Shown piece by piece: positions 49,009 through 58,015 of a stretch of 64,000 nucleotides of DNA. Under the pieces are notes generated by a model. The model did not search any database and was not told where the DNA came from. It saw only the letters and a list, made by a program, of their open reading frames with translations. A program made the position numbers and the translations under genes. The DNA is from Burkholderia pyrrocinia (lineage in GTDB: Bacteria; Pseudomonadota; Gammaproteobacteria; Burkholderiales; Burkholderiaceae), in contig NZ_CP024903.1 in the NCBI RefSeq assembly GCF_003330765.1, positions 3,286,001-3,350,000 on the forward strand. Direction: 5' to 3'. Position 1 is the stretch's first letter. Each line of letters begins with the position of its first letter.

Positions 49009-49737
49009 ATGAAAAAACGCACCCTGCTCGGCATGCTCACGCCGTCCTCCAATACCTCGCTCGAACCGCTGACGAGCGCGATGGTCGCCGGCCTGCCGGG
49101 CGTGTCCGCGCACTTCGCGCGCTTCCCGGTCACCGAGATCTCGCTGACGGGCCAGGCGCTCGGCCAGTTCGACGACGACAAGATCATCCAGGCCGCGATG
49201 CTGCTGGCCGATGCGAAGGTCGACGTGATCGCGTGGAACGGCACGTCGTCGGGCTGGCTCGGCTTCGAGGCCGACGAGCGGCTGTGCGAGCGCATCACCG
49301 CGGCGACCGGCATTCCGGCCACGACGTCCGTGCTCGCGCTCAACGAGATCCTGAAGAGGACGAACGCGCACGAGTTCGGCCTCGTCACGCCGTATCTCGA
49401 CGACGTGCAGACGAAGATCGTCGACAACTACCGCCGCTCGGGGCTGAACTGCATCGCCGAGCGCCACCTGAACCTGAAGGTCAATTTCTCGTTCTCGGAA
49501 GTGGCCGGCGACGCGATCGGCAACATGGTGCGCGAAGTGGCGGCGGCCGGCCCGCGCGCAATCTCGATCTTCTGCACGAACCTGAACGCCGCGCATCTGG
49601 TGCCGGCGCTCGAGGAGGAGACGGGCATCCCGATCTACGACACGATCTCGACCGTCGTGTGGAAGTCGCTGCAGCTTGCCGACTACGACACGCGGCAGGT
49701 CAAGGGCTGGGGACGTCTCTTCAGCGACGTGATCTGA
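49009..49737 (+). CDS. Asp/Glu-racemase-fold enzyme, single-cysteine AMDase type
   Basis: 242 residues of the maleate isomerase / arylmalonate decarboxylase branch. Two-cysteine members have one Cys in each half. Here the first site is G78 (AWNGTSSGW) and only C189 (ISIFCTNLNAAHL) remains, the same arrangement as arylmalonate decarboxylase (Gly74/Cys188). It may therefore decarboxylate or isomerise one enantiomer instead of racemising. Neighbours: MFS transporter upstream, hydantoinase-type hydrolase 10 bp downstream. Substrate unknown. Confidence 0.85.
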   Translation: MKKRTLLGMLTPSSNTSLEPLTSAMVAGLPGVSAHFARFPVTEISLTGQALGQFDDDKIIQAAMLLADAKVDVIAWNGTSSGWLGFEADERLCERITAATGIPATTSVLALNEILKRTNAHEFGLVTPYLDDVQTKIVDNYRRSGLNCIAERHLNLKVNFSFSEVAGDAIGNMVREVAAAGPRAISIFCTNLNAAHLVPALEEETGIPIYDTISTVVWKSLQLADYDTRQVKGWGRLFSDVI

Positions 49738-49747
49738 GGCGCGCGCC

Positions 49748-51154
49748 ATGTCGAACGATCTCGATTTCGTGATCCGTCATGCGGACGTCGTGACGGCGGC
49801 GGACCGGTTCTCGTGCGACATCGGCATCCGCGCGGGGCGCGTGGCCATGCTCGGCCACGGGCTTCCGCGCGCGCCGCGCGAGCTCGATGCGACCGGGATG
49901 CTCGTGATGCCGGGCGGCGTCGATGCGCATTGCCATCTCGATCAGCCGATGCCCGACGGGCTGCGGATGGCCGACGATTTCCTGTCCGGCACGCGCTCGG
50001 CGCTGTGCGGCGGCACGACGACCGTGATCCCGTTCGCCGCGCAGGCGAAGGGGCAGTCGCTGCAGGCCGCCGTCGACGACTATCACCGGCGTGCCGAAGG
50101 GCGTGCGCTGGTCGACTACGGTTTTCACCTGATCGTCGCCGATCCGACGCCGCACGTGCTGGCCGAGGAGCTGCCGCGGCTGATCGCGAACGGCTACACG
50201 TCGTTCAAGGTGTACATGACCTACGACGACCTGAAGCTGAACGACCGCCAGATGCTCGACGTGCTGTCGGTGGCGCGCGCGCACGGCGCGCTCGTGATGG
50301 TGCATGCGGAGAACTCGGACTGCATCGGCTGGCTGACCGAGCGGCTGCTCGGCGACGGCCATGTCGCGCCGCATTTCCACGCGCACGCGCGGCCGGCGGT
50401 GGTCGAACGCGAGGCGACGCATCGCGCGATCGCGTTCGCGGAACTCGTCGACGTGCCGATCCTGATCGTGCACGTATCGGGCGCCGAGGCGATCGAGCAG
50501 ATCCGCTGGGGGCAGTCGCGCGGCTTGCCGATCCTCGCCGAGACCTGCCCGCAATACCTGTATCTGACGGCCGCCGATCTCGGTCGCGACGGCTATGAAG
50601 GCGCGAAGTGCGTGTGCAGCCCGCCGCCGCGCGATCCGGCGAACCAGCAGGCCGTGTGGAAGGCGCTGAAGCAGGGCGTGTTCTCGGTGTTCTCGTCCGA
50701 CCATGCGCCGTTCAACTACGACGATCCGTGCGGCAAGCATCCGGGCGGGCAGGCCGTATCGTTCGACCATATCCCGAACGGGATTCCGGGGCTCGAGACG
50801 CGGCTGCCGCTGCTGTTCGACGGCGTGCGCGCGGGGCGACTGTCGCTGCACCAGTTCGTCGAGCTCACGTCGCTGCGGCCCGCGAAGCTGTACGGGTTGT
50901 ATCCGCGCAAGGGGACGATCGCGGTCGGCGCCGATGCGGATATCGTCGTGTGGGATCCCGACAAGCGCGTGCGGATCGCGAATGCGTCGCTGCATCATGC
51001 GGTCGACTACACGCCGTACGAAGGGATCGAGGTGACGGGCTGGCCGCGTCATTGCCTGTCGCGCGGCGAGCTGCTCGTCGAGGACGGCCGGCTGCTCGCG
51101 GCCGAGCCCGGGCGCGGGCAGTTCGTGCCGGCCGGCAAGCCGTGCCTCGATTGA
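49748..51154 (+). CDS. Dihydropyrimidinase/hydantoinase-type cyclic amidohydrolase
   Basis: 468 residues. The binuclear metal site is complete: H61 and H63 (GVDAHCHLDQP), carboxylated K154 (SFKVYM), H186, H242 and D318 (SSDHAP). The family opens the amide ring of dihydropyrimidines, hydantoins or allantoin-like compounds. The gene begins 10 bp after the AMDase-like gene, so the two are cotranscribed and presumably act in sequence. Residues after the first His pair (CHLDQP instead of the common THL) are slightly atypical, so the substrate may differ from uracil derivatives. Confidence 0.9.
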   Translation: MSNDLDFVIRHADVVTAADRFSCDIGIRAGRVAMLGHGLPRAPRELDATGMLVMPGGVDAHCHLDQPMPDGLRMADDFLSGTRSALCGGTTTVIPFAAQAKGQSLQAAVDDYHRRAEGRALVDYGFHLIVADPTPHVLAEELPRLIANGYTSFKVYMTYDDLKLNDRQMLDVLSVARAHGALVMVHAENSDCIGWLTERLLGDGHVAPHFHAHARPAVVEREATHRAIAFAELVDVPILIVHVSGAEAIEQIRWGQSRGLPILAETCPQYLYLTAADLGRDGYEGAKCVCSPPPRDPANQQAVWKALKQGVFSVFSSDHAPFNYDDPCGKHPGGQAVSFDHIPNGIPGLETRLPLLFDGVRAGRLSLHQFVELTSLRPAKLYGLYPRKGTIAVGADADIVVWDPDKRVRIANASLHHAVDYTPYEGIEVTGWPRHCLSRGELLVEDGRLLAAEPGRGQFVPAGKPCLD

Positions 51155-51161
51155 CGTGATG

Positions 51162-51181
51162 GCCCGCGCGAAGCCGCGGGC
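51162..51181. terminator. Short hairpin after the hydantoinase-type gene
   Basis: GCCCGCG and CGCGGGC, 7-bp arms, 6-nt loop, just past the stop codon. It lacks a T-run and may only attenuate read-through into the serine-hydrolase genes. Confidence 0.35.
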
Positions 51182-51202
51182 GCGCTTTCAACAGGAGCCA
51201 GG

Positions 51203-52399
51203 ATGAGCGTTTCCCTCGCATTTCGCGGTATCGCGGCCGCTGCCGTCGTCGCCGGTTCGTGCGGCGGCCCGGCACTGGCGGCAGGCGGTGCGCCGCAGGA
51301 CATGCCGGACGTCGTGCCCGAATCGGTCGGCGTCGATTCGGCGCCGCTCGTGCGGATGTCGGCATGGTTGCGTCACGACCGGATGGACGTGCGCAGCCTC
51401 GTCGTCGTGAAGGACGGCAAGATCGTGTTCGAGCGCTACGGCGACGGCCTCACGCGCGACAACAACTACGAGCTGTATTCGGTGACGAAGACAATCACCG
51501 CGCTGCTCGCCGGCATGCTCGACGGCGAGGGCAAGCTCGGCCCGTCGACGAAGGTCGCGCCGCTGATCGCGGCCGCGCGGCCCGATCTCGCGAGCGAACT
51601 CGCGGACAAGCAGGACATCGAGCTGCGGCACCTGATGTCGATGTCGAGCGGGCTGCGCTACACGACGCGCGAAGGCACCGATCCGCTCTACTACGACGCG
51701 CCCGACCGGCTGCGGGTCGCGGTGACGAGCCGCGCGGCGCAGCCGCCCGGCGCGCATTTCGACTATATCGACGTGAACCCGGTGCTGGTCGGCACGGCCG
51801 TGTCGATCGCCGCGCGCGAGCGCGAGGACGCATTCGCGCGCAAGCGGCTGTTCGAACCGCTCGGCTTTGCGCATTACCGCTGGAGCGGCGCCGATGGCAC
51901 GGGCGCGGTGGCCGGCGGCTGGGGGCTGCGGCTGCGCGCCGTCGACATGGCGAAGATCGGCATGCTGCTGCTCGACCACGGCCAGTGGAACGGCAAGCAG
52001 GTCGTGCCGGCCGGCTGGATCCGGCAGATGACCACACCGTCGCCGGCCGCGGCCGACTACGGCTACTACTGCTGGATCAATCACGTGGTCGAGCACGGCA
52101 CGCCCGAGTTCGGCGCGATGGGCTTCAAGGGGCAGTTCATCACGGTGCTGCCCGCGCAGCGCGCGGTCGTCGTGATGACGAGCCTGCTGCCGACCGACGG
52201 CGGCCTGCGCGATGCGACCTATCTGAACCTGTATCGGCGGATGGTCAACGACTACATCCTGCCCGCGCTCACACCGGCGCAGCCGCCTGTCGAACGCGCG
52301 GAAACGACCCGGGCGCTGCGCGACGAACTGGCGCGCAGCCGGCAGACGAAGGGCGTTCCCGGTACCGCCGCCGCGTTCAACGACACGCCGGAAACATGA
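51203..52399 (+). CDS. Exported serine hydrolase, class C beta-lactamase/NylB-like (copy 1)
   Basis: 398 residues. A Sec signal peptide ends near ALAAG. SxxK is S93-VTK96 (LYSVTKTITALLAG); FDYIDVNPVL takes the place of the YxN motif, and GFKGQFITVLPAQRAVVVM is the third conserved block, as in 6-aminohexanoate-oligomer hydrolase (NylB)-like esterases/amidases. It probably acts in the periplasm on an amide or ester. The stop codon overlaps the start of the second copy. Confidence 0.88.
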   Translation: MSVSLAFRGIAAAAVVAGSCGGPALAAGGAPQDMPDVVPESVGVDSAPLVRMSAWLRHDRMDVRSLVVVKDGKIVFERYGDGLTRDNNYELYSVTKTITALLAGMLDGEGKLGPSTKVAPLIAAARPDLASELADKQDIELRHLMSMSSGLRYTTREGTDPLYYDAPDRLRVAVTSRAAQPPGAHFDYIDVNPVLVGTAVSIAAREREDAFARKRLFEPLGFAHYRWSGADGTGAVAGGWGLRLRAVDMAKIGMLLLDHGQWNGKQVVPAGWIRQMTTPSPAAADYGYYCWINHVVEHGTPEFGAMGFKGQFITVLPAQRAVVVMTSLLPTDGGLRDATYLNLYRRMVNDYILPALTPAQPPVERAETTRALRDELARSRQTKGVPGTAAAFNDTPET

Positions 52400-53688
52400 T
52401 GAGGATTGCCAACATGACCACCGACCCGCTTGCGTGGCCGGGCGCATGCCGGCCCGCGTCGCGCGCCGCGCCTTTCGTTCGCCGGCTGCTCGCGCGGCTC
52501 GCGACGCTGCTGATCGGCGGCGGTGCGCTTGCGCCCGTGCCGGCGCTATCGGCGGCGCAGGCGGCCGACACGCTGCCGCCGCTGCATGAAACGGGCATCG
52601 AAGCCGCCGCGCCGGAGGCCGTCGGCGTCGATTCGCGCAAGCTCGTCGACCTGTCGCGCTGGATCCGCGAGCACAAGCTCGACGTGTACAGCCTGCTCGT
52701 CGTGAAGGATGGCAAGCTGATCTTCGAGCGCTACGGCGCGAATGCGTCGCGCGACGCGACCTACGAGCTGTACTCGGTCACGAAGGCCGTGACGTCGCTC
52801 GTCGCGGGCATCCTGGTCGATCGGGGGGCCGTGCATCTCGACGATCCGGTGGCCGCGCGGCTCGCCGCGTGGCGGCCCGATCTGGCCGGCGCGCTCGCGG
52901 ACAAGCGCGATATTGCGCTGAAACACGTGCTGTCGATGTCGAGCGGCCTGCACTACGACTTCAGCCCGAAGGACGATCCGATCTACTACACCGCGCCGGA
53001 CCGGCTGAAGCTCGCTGCGTCGTCGGCGCCGAAGGTCGCACCCGGCACCGCGTTCGAGTACACCGACGTCAACCCGATCCTGGCGTCGGCGATGTTGAGC
53101 GCGGCCGCCGGCGAGCCGGTCGAGCGCTACGCGCAGACGCATCTGTTCGGCCCGCTGGACATGAAGCGCGCGGCATGGGAGCGCGCCGACCGCACGGGGC
53201 TCGTGTCGGCCGGCTGGGGGTTGCGGCTGCGCGCGATCGACATGGCGAAGATCGGCATGCTCGTGCTCGACGGTGGCCGCTGGCAGGGGCGGCAGGTCGT
53301 TCCGCAACCGTGGATCGCGCAGATGACGTCGCCGCGCGTGTCGCCGCACTTCGGCTACTACTGGTGGATCAACAACATCGTCGACAGCGAGCCCGAATTC
53401 GACGCGATGGGCTTCAAGGGGCAATTCATCACGGTGCTGCCGAAGCGCAACGCGGTGGTCGTGATGACGGGCGTGCTGCCGGTGGAAGGCGGTTTGCGCG
53501 ATGCGGAGAACGTGAAGCTGTTCCGCCGGATGGTGAACGGCTATATCCTGCCGGCGCTCGACGGTGGCGCGTCGGTGCAGGCTTCCGGCGGCGAAGCGCA
53601 GGCGGCGCTCGCGCGCGAGCTCGCGTTGAGCGCGCGTGCCGACAGCGTAGCGGGCACGCAGGTCGATCCGACGGATCTTCCGAAGTAG
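52396..53688 (+). CDS. Exported serine hydrolase, NylB-like (copy 2)
   Basis: 430 residues from ATG 52396, which overlaps the first copy's stop as ATGA. A long arginine-rich head precedes the signal peptide (LLARLATLLIGGGALAPVPALSAAQA). SxxK is S127-VTK130; FEYTDVNPIL and GFKGQFITVLPKRNAVVVM match copy 1. The two proteins are clearly paralogous over their whole length, so this is a local duplication. Translation of the pair is probably coupled. A shorter start nearer the hydrophobic segment is possible. Confidence 0.88.
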   Translation: MMRIANMTTDPLAWPGACRPASRAAPFVRRLLARLATLLIGGGALAPVPALSAAQAADTLPPLHETGIEAAAPEAVGVDSRKLVDLSRWIREHKLDVYSLLVVKDGKLIFERYGANASRDATYELYSVTKAVTSLVAGILVDRGAVHLDDPVAARLAAWRPDLAGALADKRDIALKHVLSMSSGLHYDFSPKDDPIYYTAPDRLKLAASSAPKVAPGTAFEYTDVNPILASAMLSAAAGEPVERYAQTHLFGPLDMKRAAWERADRTGLVSAGWGLRLRAIDMAKIGMLVLDGGRWQGRQVVPQPWIAQMTSPRVSPHFGYYWWINNIVDSEPEFDAMGFKGQFITVLPKRNAVVVMTGVLPVEGGLRDAENVKLFRRMVNGYILPALDGGASVQASGGEAQAALARELALSARADSVAGTQVDPTDLPK

Positions 53689-53699
53689 GCGGCGAGCGT

Positions 53700-53733
53700 G
53701 CGTCCGGCTCGCGCGTATTGGCGAGCCGGACGC
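53700..53733. terminator. Hairpin terminator between convergent genes
   Basis: Perfect 13-bp inverted repeat, GCGTCCGGCTCGC at 53700-53712 and GCGAGCCGGACGC at 53721-53733, between serine hydrolase 2 and the aminotransferase. Confidence 0.65.
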
Positions 53734-53746
53734 GTGTCGCATCACG

Positions 53747-55225
53747 TCACGCCAGTTCGCCCAGGCACGCGTCGAACTGTGCGACGAGCCGGTCGACATC
53801 GGCGGCGGTCGTCTGCGGGCACACGAGCATCATGTTGTGGAACGGCGTGATCAGCACGCCGCGATTCAGCAGGTACAGGTGCACGATGTGTTCGAGCTCG
53901 CTGTCGAGCTGTTCGCCGGCGAGCGTGCCGTTGCGCGGCGGTGTGGGCGCGAATTGGAACTCGGTGCGCGCGCCGATGCGTGTCACGCACCACGGCAGCC
54001 CGTGTTTCGCGATCGCCTGTTCGAGGCCCGCCGCAAGCCGCGCGGCGAGTTCGAACATGTGCGCGTACGCCGCGTCGGTCGCGACTTCGGCCAGCGTCGC
54101 GCGCATCGCATGCATCGCGAGCATGTTCGCGGTGAGCGTCGTGCCGATCCCCGAATGGCCGGGCGGCGCGTTCAGCTTTGCCTGCTTCGCGCGTTCCGCG
54201 AATGCCGCGCTGAAGCCGTACACCGCGCACGGCACGCCGCCCGCGATCGGCTTGCCGACCACCAGAATGTCCGGTTCGAGATCGTGCGCGACCGCGTAGC
54301 CGCCCGGGCCGCTGCTGATCGTGTGCGTCTCGTCGATCACGAGCAGCGTGCCGTAGCGGCGCGTCAGTTCGCGCGCCGCATTCCAGAAGCCCGGATCGGG
54401 CAGCACCATCCCGATGTTCGTCATCGCGGGCTCGGCGAGCACGCACGCGACATCGCCATCCTTCAGCGCCGCTTCGAGCGCGTCCAGATCGTTGAATTCG
54501 ACGACGCGCGTGTTCGCGAGCAGGTCATATGATTGCCCGAGCAGGCTGTCGCGCTGCACGGGGCGGCCGTCGACGAGATCGACGAACACGTCGTCGACCG
54601 TGCCGTGATAGCAGCCGTTGAACACGACGATCGTGTTGCGGCCGGTGGCCGCGCGCGCCCAGCGCAGCACGAAGCGGTTCGCGTCGCTCGCGCTCAGCGC
54701 GAACTGCCAGACCGGCAGCCGGTAGCGGCGCGCGAGTTCGCGCGACACCCACGCGGCGTCCTCGCTTGGCAGCATCGTCGTGTAGCCGCGCGTGGCCTGT
54801 TCGACGAGCGCGCGGGCGACCGGTTCGGGCGCATGGCCGAACATCGCGCCCGTGTCGCCGAGGCAGAAATCCGCATAACGATGGCCGTCGACGTCGGTGA
54901 ACGTCGCGCCGCGCGCTTCCTTCACATACAGCGAGAACGGCGTCGACCAGTCCTGCATCCAGTGCAACGGCACGCCGAAGAGCAGGTGCCCGGACGCTTC
55001 CTCGGATAGTGCGCGGGAGGTCGGCATGGCTTCGGTGAAGGCACGGCGCTCGCGATCGAACAGCGCGCGGGCGCGGATGAGGTCGACTCCGTGGCGGGTC
55101 TGCAATTGACGCTCCTCTGACGGGTTTGCATGGGTGGATGACGCCTCCGCGAGCTTGTCATATTCCGTGTATGTGGTCGATCCGGGCTCGACCGCGTATC
55201 CGTCAGGCAGAAAGTTTTTGCGCAT
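53747..55225 (-). CDS. Class-III PLP aminotransferase (glutamate-1-semialdehyde aminomutase-like)
   Basis: 492 residues from ATG 55225; GTG 55279 and ATG 55231 are also open and none has a good ribosome site. PLP motifs: NGCYHGTVDDVF, VIDETHTISSGPGG (Asp binding the pyridine N) and DILVVGKPIAGG with the Schiff-base lysine. It has an N-terminal extension of about 75 residues relative to typical GSAM proteins, so the true start could be further in. It faces the serine-hydrolase pair convergently and is divergent from the polygalacturonase gene. Substrate unknown. Confidence 0.85.
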   Translation of the reverse strand: MRKNFLPDGYAVEPGSTTYTEYDKLAEASSTHANPSEERQLQTRHGVDLIRARALFDRERRAFTEAMPTSRALSEEASGHLLFGVPLHWMQDWSTPFSLYVKEARGATFTDVDGHRYADFCLGDTGAMFGHAPEPVARALVEQATRGYTTMLPSEDAAWVSRELARRYRLPVWQFALSASDANRFVLRWARAATGRNTIVVFNGCYHGTVDDVFVDLVDGRPVQRDSLLGQSYDLLANTRVVEFNDLDALEAALKDGDVACVLAEPAMTNIGMVLPDPGFWNAARELTRRYGTLLVIDETHTISSGPGGYAVAHDLEPDILVVGKPIAGGVPCAVYGFSAAFAERAKQAKLNAPPGHSGIGTTLTANMLAMHAMRATLAEVATDAAYAHMFELAARLAAGLEQAIAKHGLPWCVTRIGARTEFQFAPTPPRNGTLAGEQLDSELEHIVHLYLLNRGVLITPFHNMMLVCPQTTAADVDRLVAQFDACLGELA

Positions 55226-55430
55226 AAACATACGACAACATATATCTATTGCGACGCCTTCAAAAGTGAGTGTGCGCACACATCAACGCAATTATGACAA
55301 TAAAAACAGGGTAAACGACAAATACGTCTCCGGCTTCGATCGCGACTAGACTGCCGGATGTAGTACGACGACGTATAAATCGCGATCCGCCGACCGGCGC
55401 ATCGATACCCCATACACTGAAGGAGTGCCC

Positions 55431-57431
55431 ATGGCCGCAAACAGCCGCCGTTCGTCTTCGTCTGTCCGATCGCCCTCGTCGAAGCGGGTGTCGCGCCGCG
55501 CATTCATCGGCTGGACCGGCGCACTTGCCGGCGGCGCCGTGCTCGGCGGGCCGCTCGCGGCCACCCGGGCCTTTGCGGGAGGCAACATGTCCAATGCGCC
55601 GGCGGTCGACCTCGTCTGGGGCGAGCACGGCGCGGCGGCGCGCATCGCCGCGTCGCTCGCGCACGTGTCGCGGCTCGCGCGGCGCGGGCGCGACTTCGAC
55701 GTGACGCACTACGGCGCGCATCCGTGCGCGACGGTCGCACAAACGTCGCCGTACACGAACGTCGCGAAATCGCCGGTGAGCCCGGGTTCCGAACTGACGA
55801 CCGCGCCCGGCGCGTTCGATTCGCGCCCGGCGTTTCTCGCGGCGATCGACGCATGCCGCCGCGAAGGCGGCGGCCGGGTCGTCGTGCCGGCCGGCAACTG
55901 GTACTGCGCGGGGCCGATCGTGCTGCAGAGCAATGTCACGTTCCACCTGAGCGCGAACTGCACGATCTACTTCAGCCCGAACCCGGCCGACTACGCGAAG
56001 GACGGCCCGGTCGATTGCGGCGCGAACGGCCATCTCTACTACAGCCGCTGGCAGGCGAACGATTGCCTGAACTACGGCGCGCCCGTCTACGCGCGCAACG
56101 CCACGAACATCGCGCTGACGGGCGAAGGCCCGACGTCGGTGCTCAACGGGCAGGCGATGACGCCGTTTTCCGGCAGCGGGGCCGGCAGCGTCTGCTGGTG
56201 GACCTACAAGGGCTCGTCGGGCGCGTACGGCGCGAGCGCGTCGGTGCCGAGCCAGACGTATCCGAACCCGAACAACGTCGACCTGCGCATCGTCGCGCCC
56301 GCGATTCCCGACGCGCTCTATGCGCTGCTCACGTCGCCGGTCACGCCGTGGCAGCAGGACCAGAACTATTTGCCGGCGCTGTCCGAGGCCGGCGTGCCGG
56401 TCGAGAAGCGCATCTTCGGCCTCGGCCATTACCTGCGGCCGTGCATGGTCGAATTCATCGGCTGCACGAACGTGCTGATGGCGAACTACCAGACGCAGAA
56501 CACGCCGTTCTGGCAGCACCATCCGACCGCGAGCCGGAATGTCGTGATTCGCGGCGTGACGACCAACAGCATCGGCCCGAACAACGACGGCTTCGATCCG
56601 GACGCGTGCACCGACGTGCTGTGCGAGGACTGCACGTTCAACACCGGCGACGACTGCATCGCGATCAAGTCGGGCAAGGATCGTGATACGGAATATGGCC
56701 CGGCGAAGCGGCACCTGATCCGCAACTGCACGATGAACAGCGGGCACGGCGGCATCACGCTCGGCAGCGAGATGGGCGGCGGCGTCGAGCAGATCTATGC
56801 GACGAACCTGTCGATGCTGAACGCGAACTGGCAGACCAACCCGCTGAACATCGCGATTCGCGTGAAGACCAACATGAACCGCGGCGGCTACGTGAAGGAC
56901 TTCCACGTGAAGGGCGTGACGCTGCCGAACGGCGTGAACCTGAAGGGTGGCGGCTATGGCAGCGCGCTGCTCGCGGGCAGCCCGATCAATGCGAGCGTGC
57001 CGCTCGGCGTCGTCACGCCGTCGGCCGGCAACCCGTCGGCCGCGCAAGGCGGCATCGTTACGTTCGACTGCGACTACCAGCCCGCGAACGATGCGGTGCG
57101 CACGCGCCCGCCGGTCGTGCAGAACGTGACGATCTCCGACGTGAAGGCGAGCAACGTGACGCTGAACGGCGTGACCGCGTCGTGCTTCCAGGCGATCGTC
57201 GCGCAGGGGCCGGTCGCGTTCGACTACAACGGCGCGCCGCCTGCACCGGCCGTGCAGCCGATCTCCGGCGTGACGATCAGCAATTGCGACTTCGGCACGC
57301 CGGTCGCGTCAGGCACGCCGACGGTCACGTCGCCGGGGCCGATCTATGCGTTCAACGTGAGCGCGATGACGCTGACGAACGTGACGATCGCCGGGCAGGC
57401 CATCAACACGACGATCACCGACAAGCGGTGA
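55431..57431 (+). CDS. Tat-exported polygalacturonase (GH28)
   Basis: 666 residues from ATG 55431 (AAGGAG upstream). Twin-arginine signal SRRAFIGWTGALAGGAVLGG near 23-42, then a right-handed beta-helix with the GH28 blocks: NNDGFDPDAC, TGDDCIAIKSGKD, NSGHGGITLGSEMGG and the arginine-lysine pair in IRVKT. The three Asp residues and the His are present. It hydrolyses pectic homogalacturonan or exo-releases galacturonate after folding in the cytoplasm and export. It stands alone; no galacturonate pathway is nearby. Confidence 0.92.
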   Translation: MAANSRRSSSSVRSPSSKRVSRRAFIGWTGALAGGAVLGGPLAATRAFAGGNMSNAPAVDLVWGEHGAAARIAASLAHVSRLARRGRDFDVTHYGAHPCATVAQTSPYTNVAKSPVSPGSELTTAPGAFDSRPAFLAAIDACRREGGGRVVVPAGNWYCAGPIVLQSNVTFHLSANCTIYFSPNPADYAKDGPVDCGANGHLYYSRWQANDCLNYGAPVYARNATNIALTGEGPTSVLNGQAMTPFSGSGAGSVCWWTYKGSSGAYGASASVPSQTYPNPNNVDLRIVAPAIPDALYALLTSPVTPWQQDQNYLPALSEAGVPVEKRIFGLGHYLRPCMVEFIGCTNVLMANYQTQNTPFWQHHPTASRNVVIRGVTTNSIGPNNDGFDPDACTDVLCEDCTFNTGDDCIAIKSGKDRDTEYGPAKRHLIRNCTMNSGHGGITLGSEMGGGVEQIYATNLSMLNANWQTNPLNIAIRVKTNMNRGGYVKDFHVKGVTLPNGVNLKGGGYGSALLAGSPINASVPLGVVTPSAGNPSAAQGGIVTFDCDYQPANDAVRTRPPVVQNVTISDVKASNVTLNGVTASCFQAIVAQGPVAFDYNGAPPAPAVQPISGVTISNCDFGTPVASGTPTVTSPGPIYAFNVSAMTLTNVTIAGQAINTTITDKR

Positions 57432-57452
57432 CGCCGTGAGGTGAGGGGGAGG

Positions 57453-57487
57453 GCGTTCGCGTGCGGCCGGTCGATGCACGCGAACGC
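57453..57487. terminator. Hairpin terminator between polygalacturonase and GNAT genes
   Basis: Perfect 12-bp inverted repeat, GCGTTCGCGTGC at 57453-57464 and GCACGCGAACGC at 57476-57487, 11-nt loop, between convergent genes. Confidence 0.65.
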
Positions 57488-57505
57488 AAGCGCAAGCGCG
57501 GCGCG

Positions 57506-58015
57506 TTACGCCAGCGTCTTGACCATGTAGTGTTCGTCGTAGAAACGGCCGTCGACGAACATCGAGCGCGGTTCCGTACCGAACCGGACGAACCCTTGCG
57601 ACGCATACAGCCGCTCCGCGGTGCCGTTGGCCTCGTTCACGCACAGCATCAGCTGCTTGCACTGCCACGCTTGTGCCGCGTGCGCGGTCGCGCTTTCGAG
57701 CAGCGCTTGCGCGATGCCCTGCCCGCGATAGGCCGGATCGACGAATACACCCCAGATCGTCGCCTTGTGCGCGATCTTCACGCGCGCATCGCGGCGCACG
57801 CCGGTGATGCCGACGAGCGTGTCGCCGTCGAACGCGCCGAACACCGCGCGCTCGTGGTTCGGCGTGATGCGCGTCGCGAATTCGTCGACCGGCACCTGCG
57901 ATTCTTCGTCGAGCGTGGGCAGGAAAGACGTGGGCGCGGTATCGACCGCACGCAGGCGGACAGTCTGGAAACGGGCGGCGTCGGCCGCGTCGAGCAGGCG
58001 GGTCGTGATCGTCAT
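57506..58015 (-). CDS. GNAT-family N-acetyltransferase
   Basis: 169 residues. The acetyl-CoA-binding loop is VDPAYRGQGIAQALLE (Q/R-x2-G-x-G/A). The family transfers acetyl groups to amines of small molecules or proteins; the acceptor cannot be predicted. It converges on the polygalacturonase gene and stands alone. Confidence 0.9.
   Translation of the reverse strand: MTITTRLLDAADAARFQTVRLRAVDTAPTSFLPTLDEESQVPVDEFATRITPNHERAVFGAFDGDTLVGITGVRRDARVKIAHKATIWGVFVDPAYRGQGIAQALLESATAHAAQAWQCKQLMLCVNEANGTAERLYASQGFVRFGTEPRSMFVDGRFYDEHYMVKTLA

Noticed and set aside
49009..49737. Asp/Glu-racemase-fold gene considered as a hydantoin racemase
   Set aside because: Hydantoin racemases use two cysteines; here the first is Gly, which fits the decarboxylase/one-cysteine branch better.
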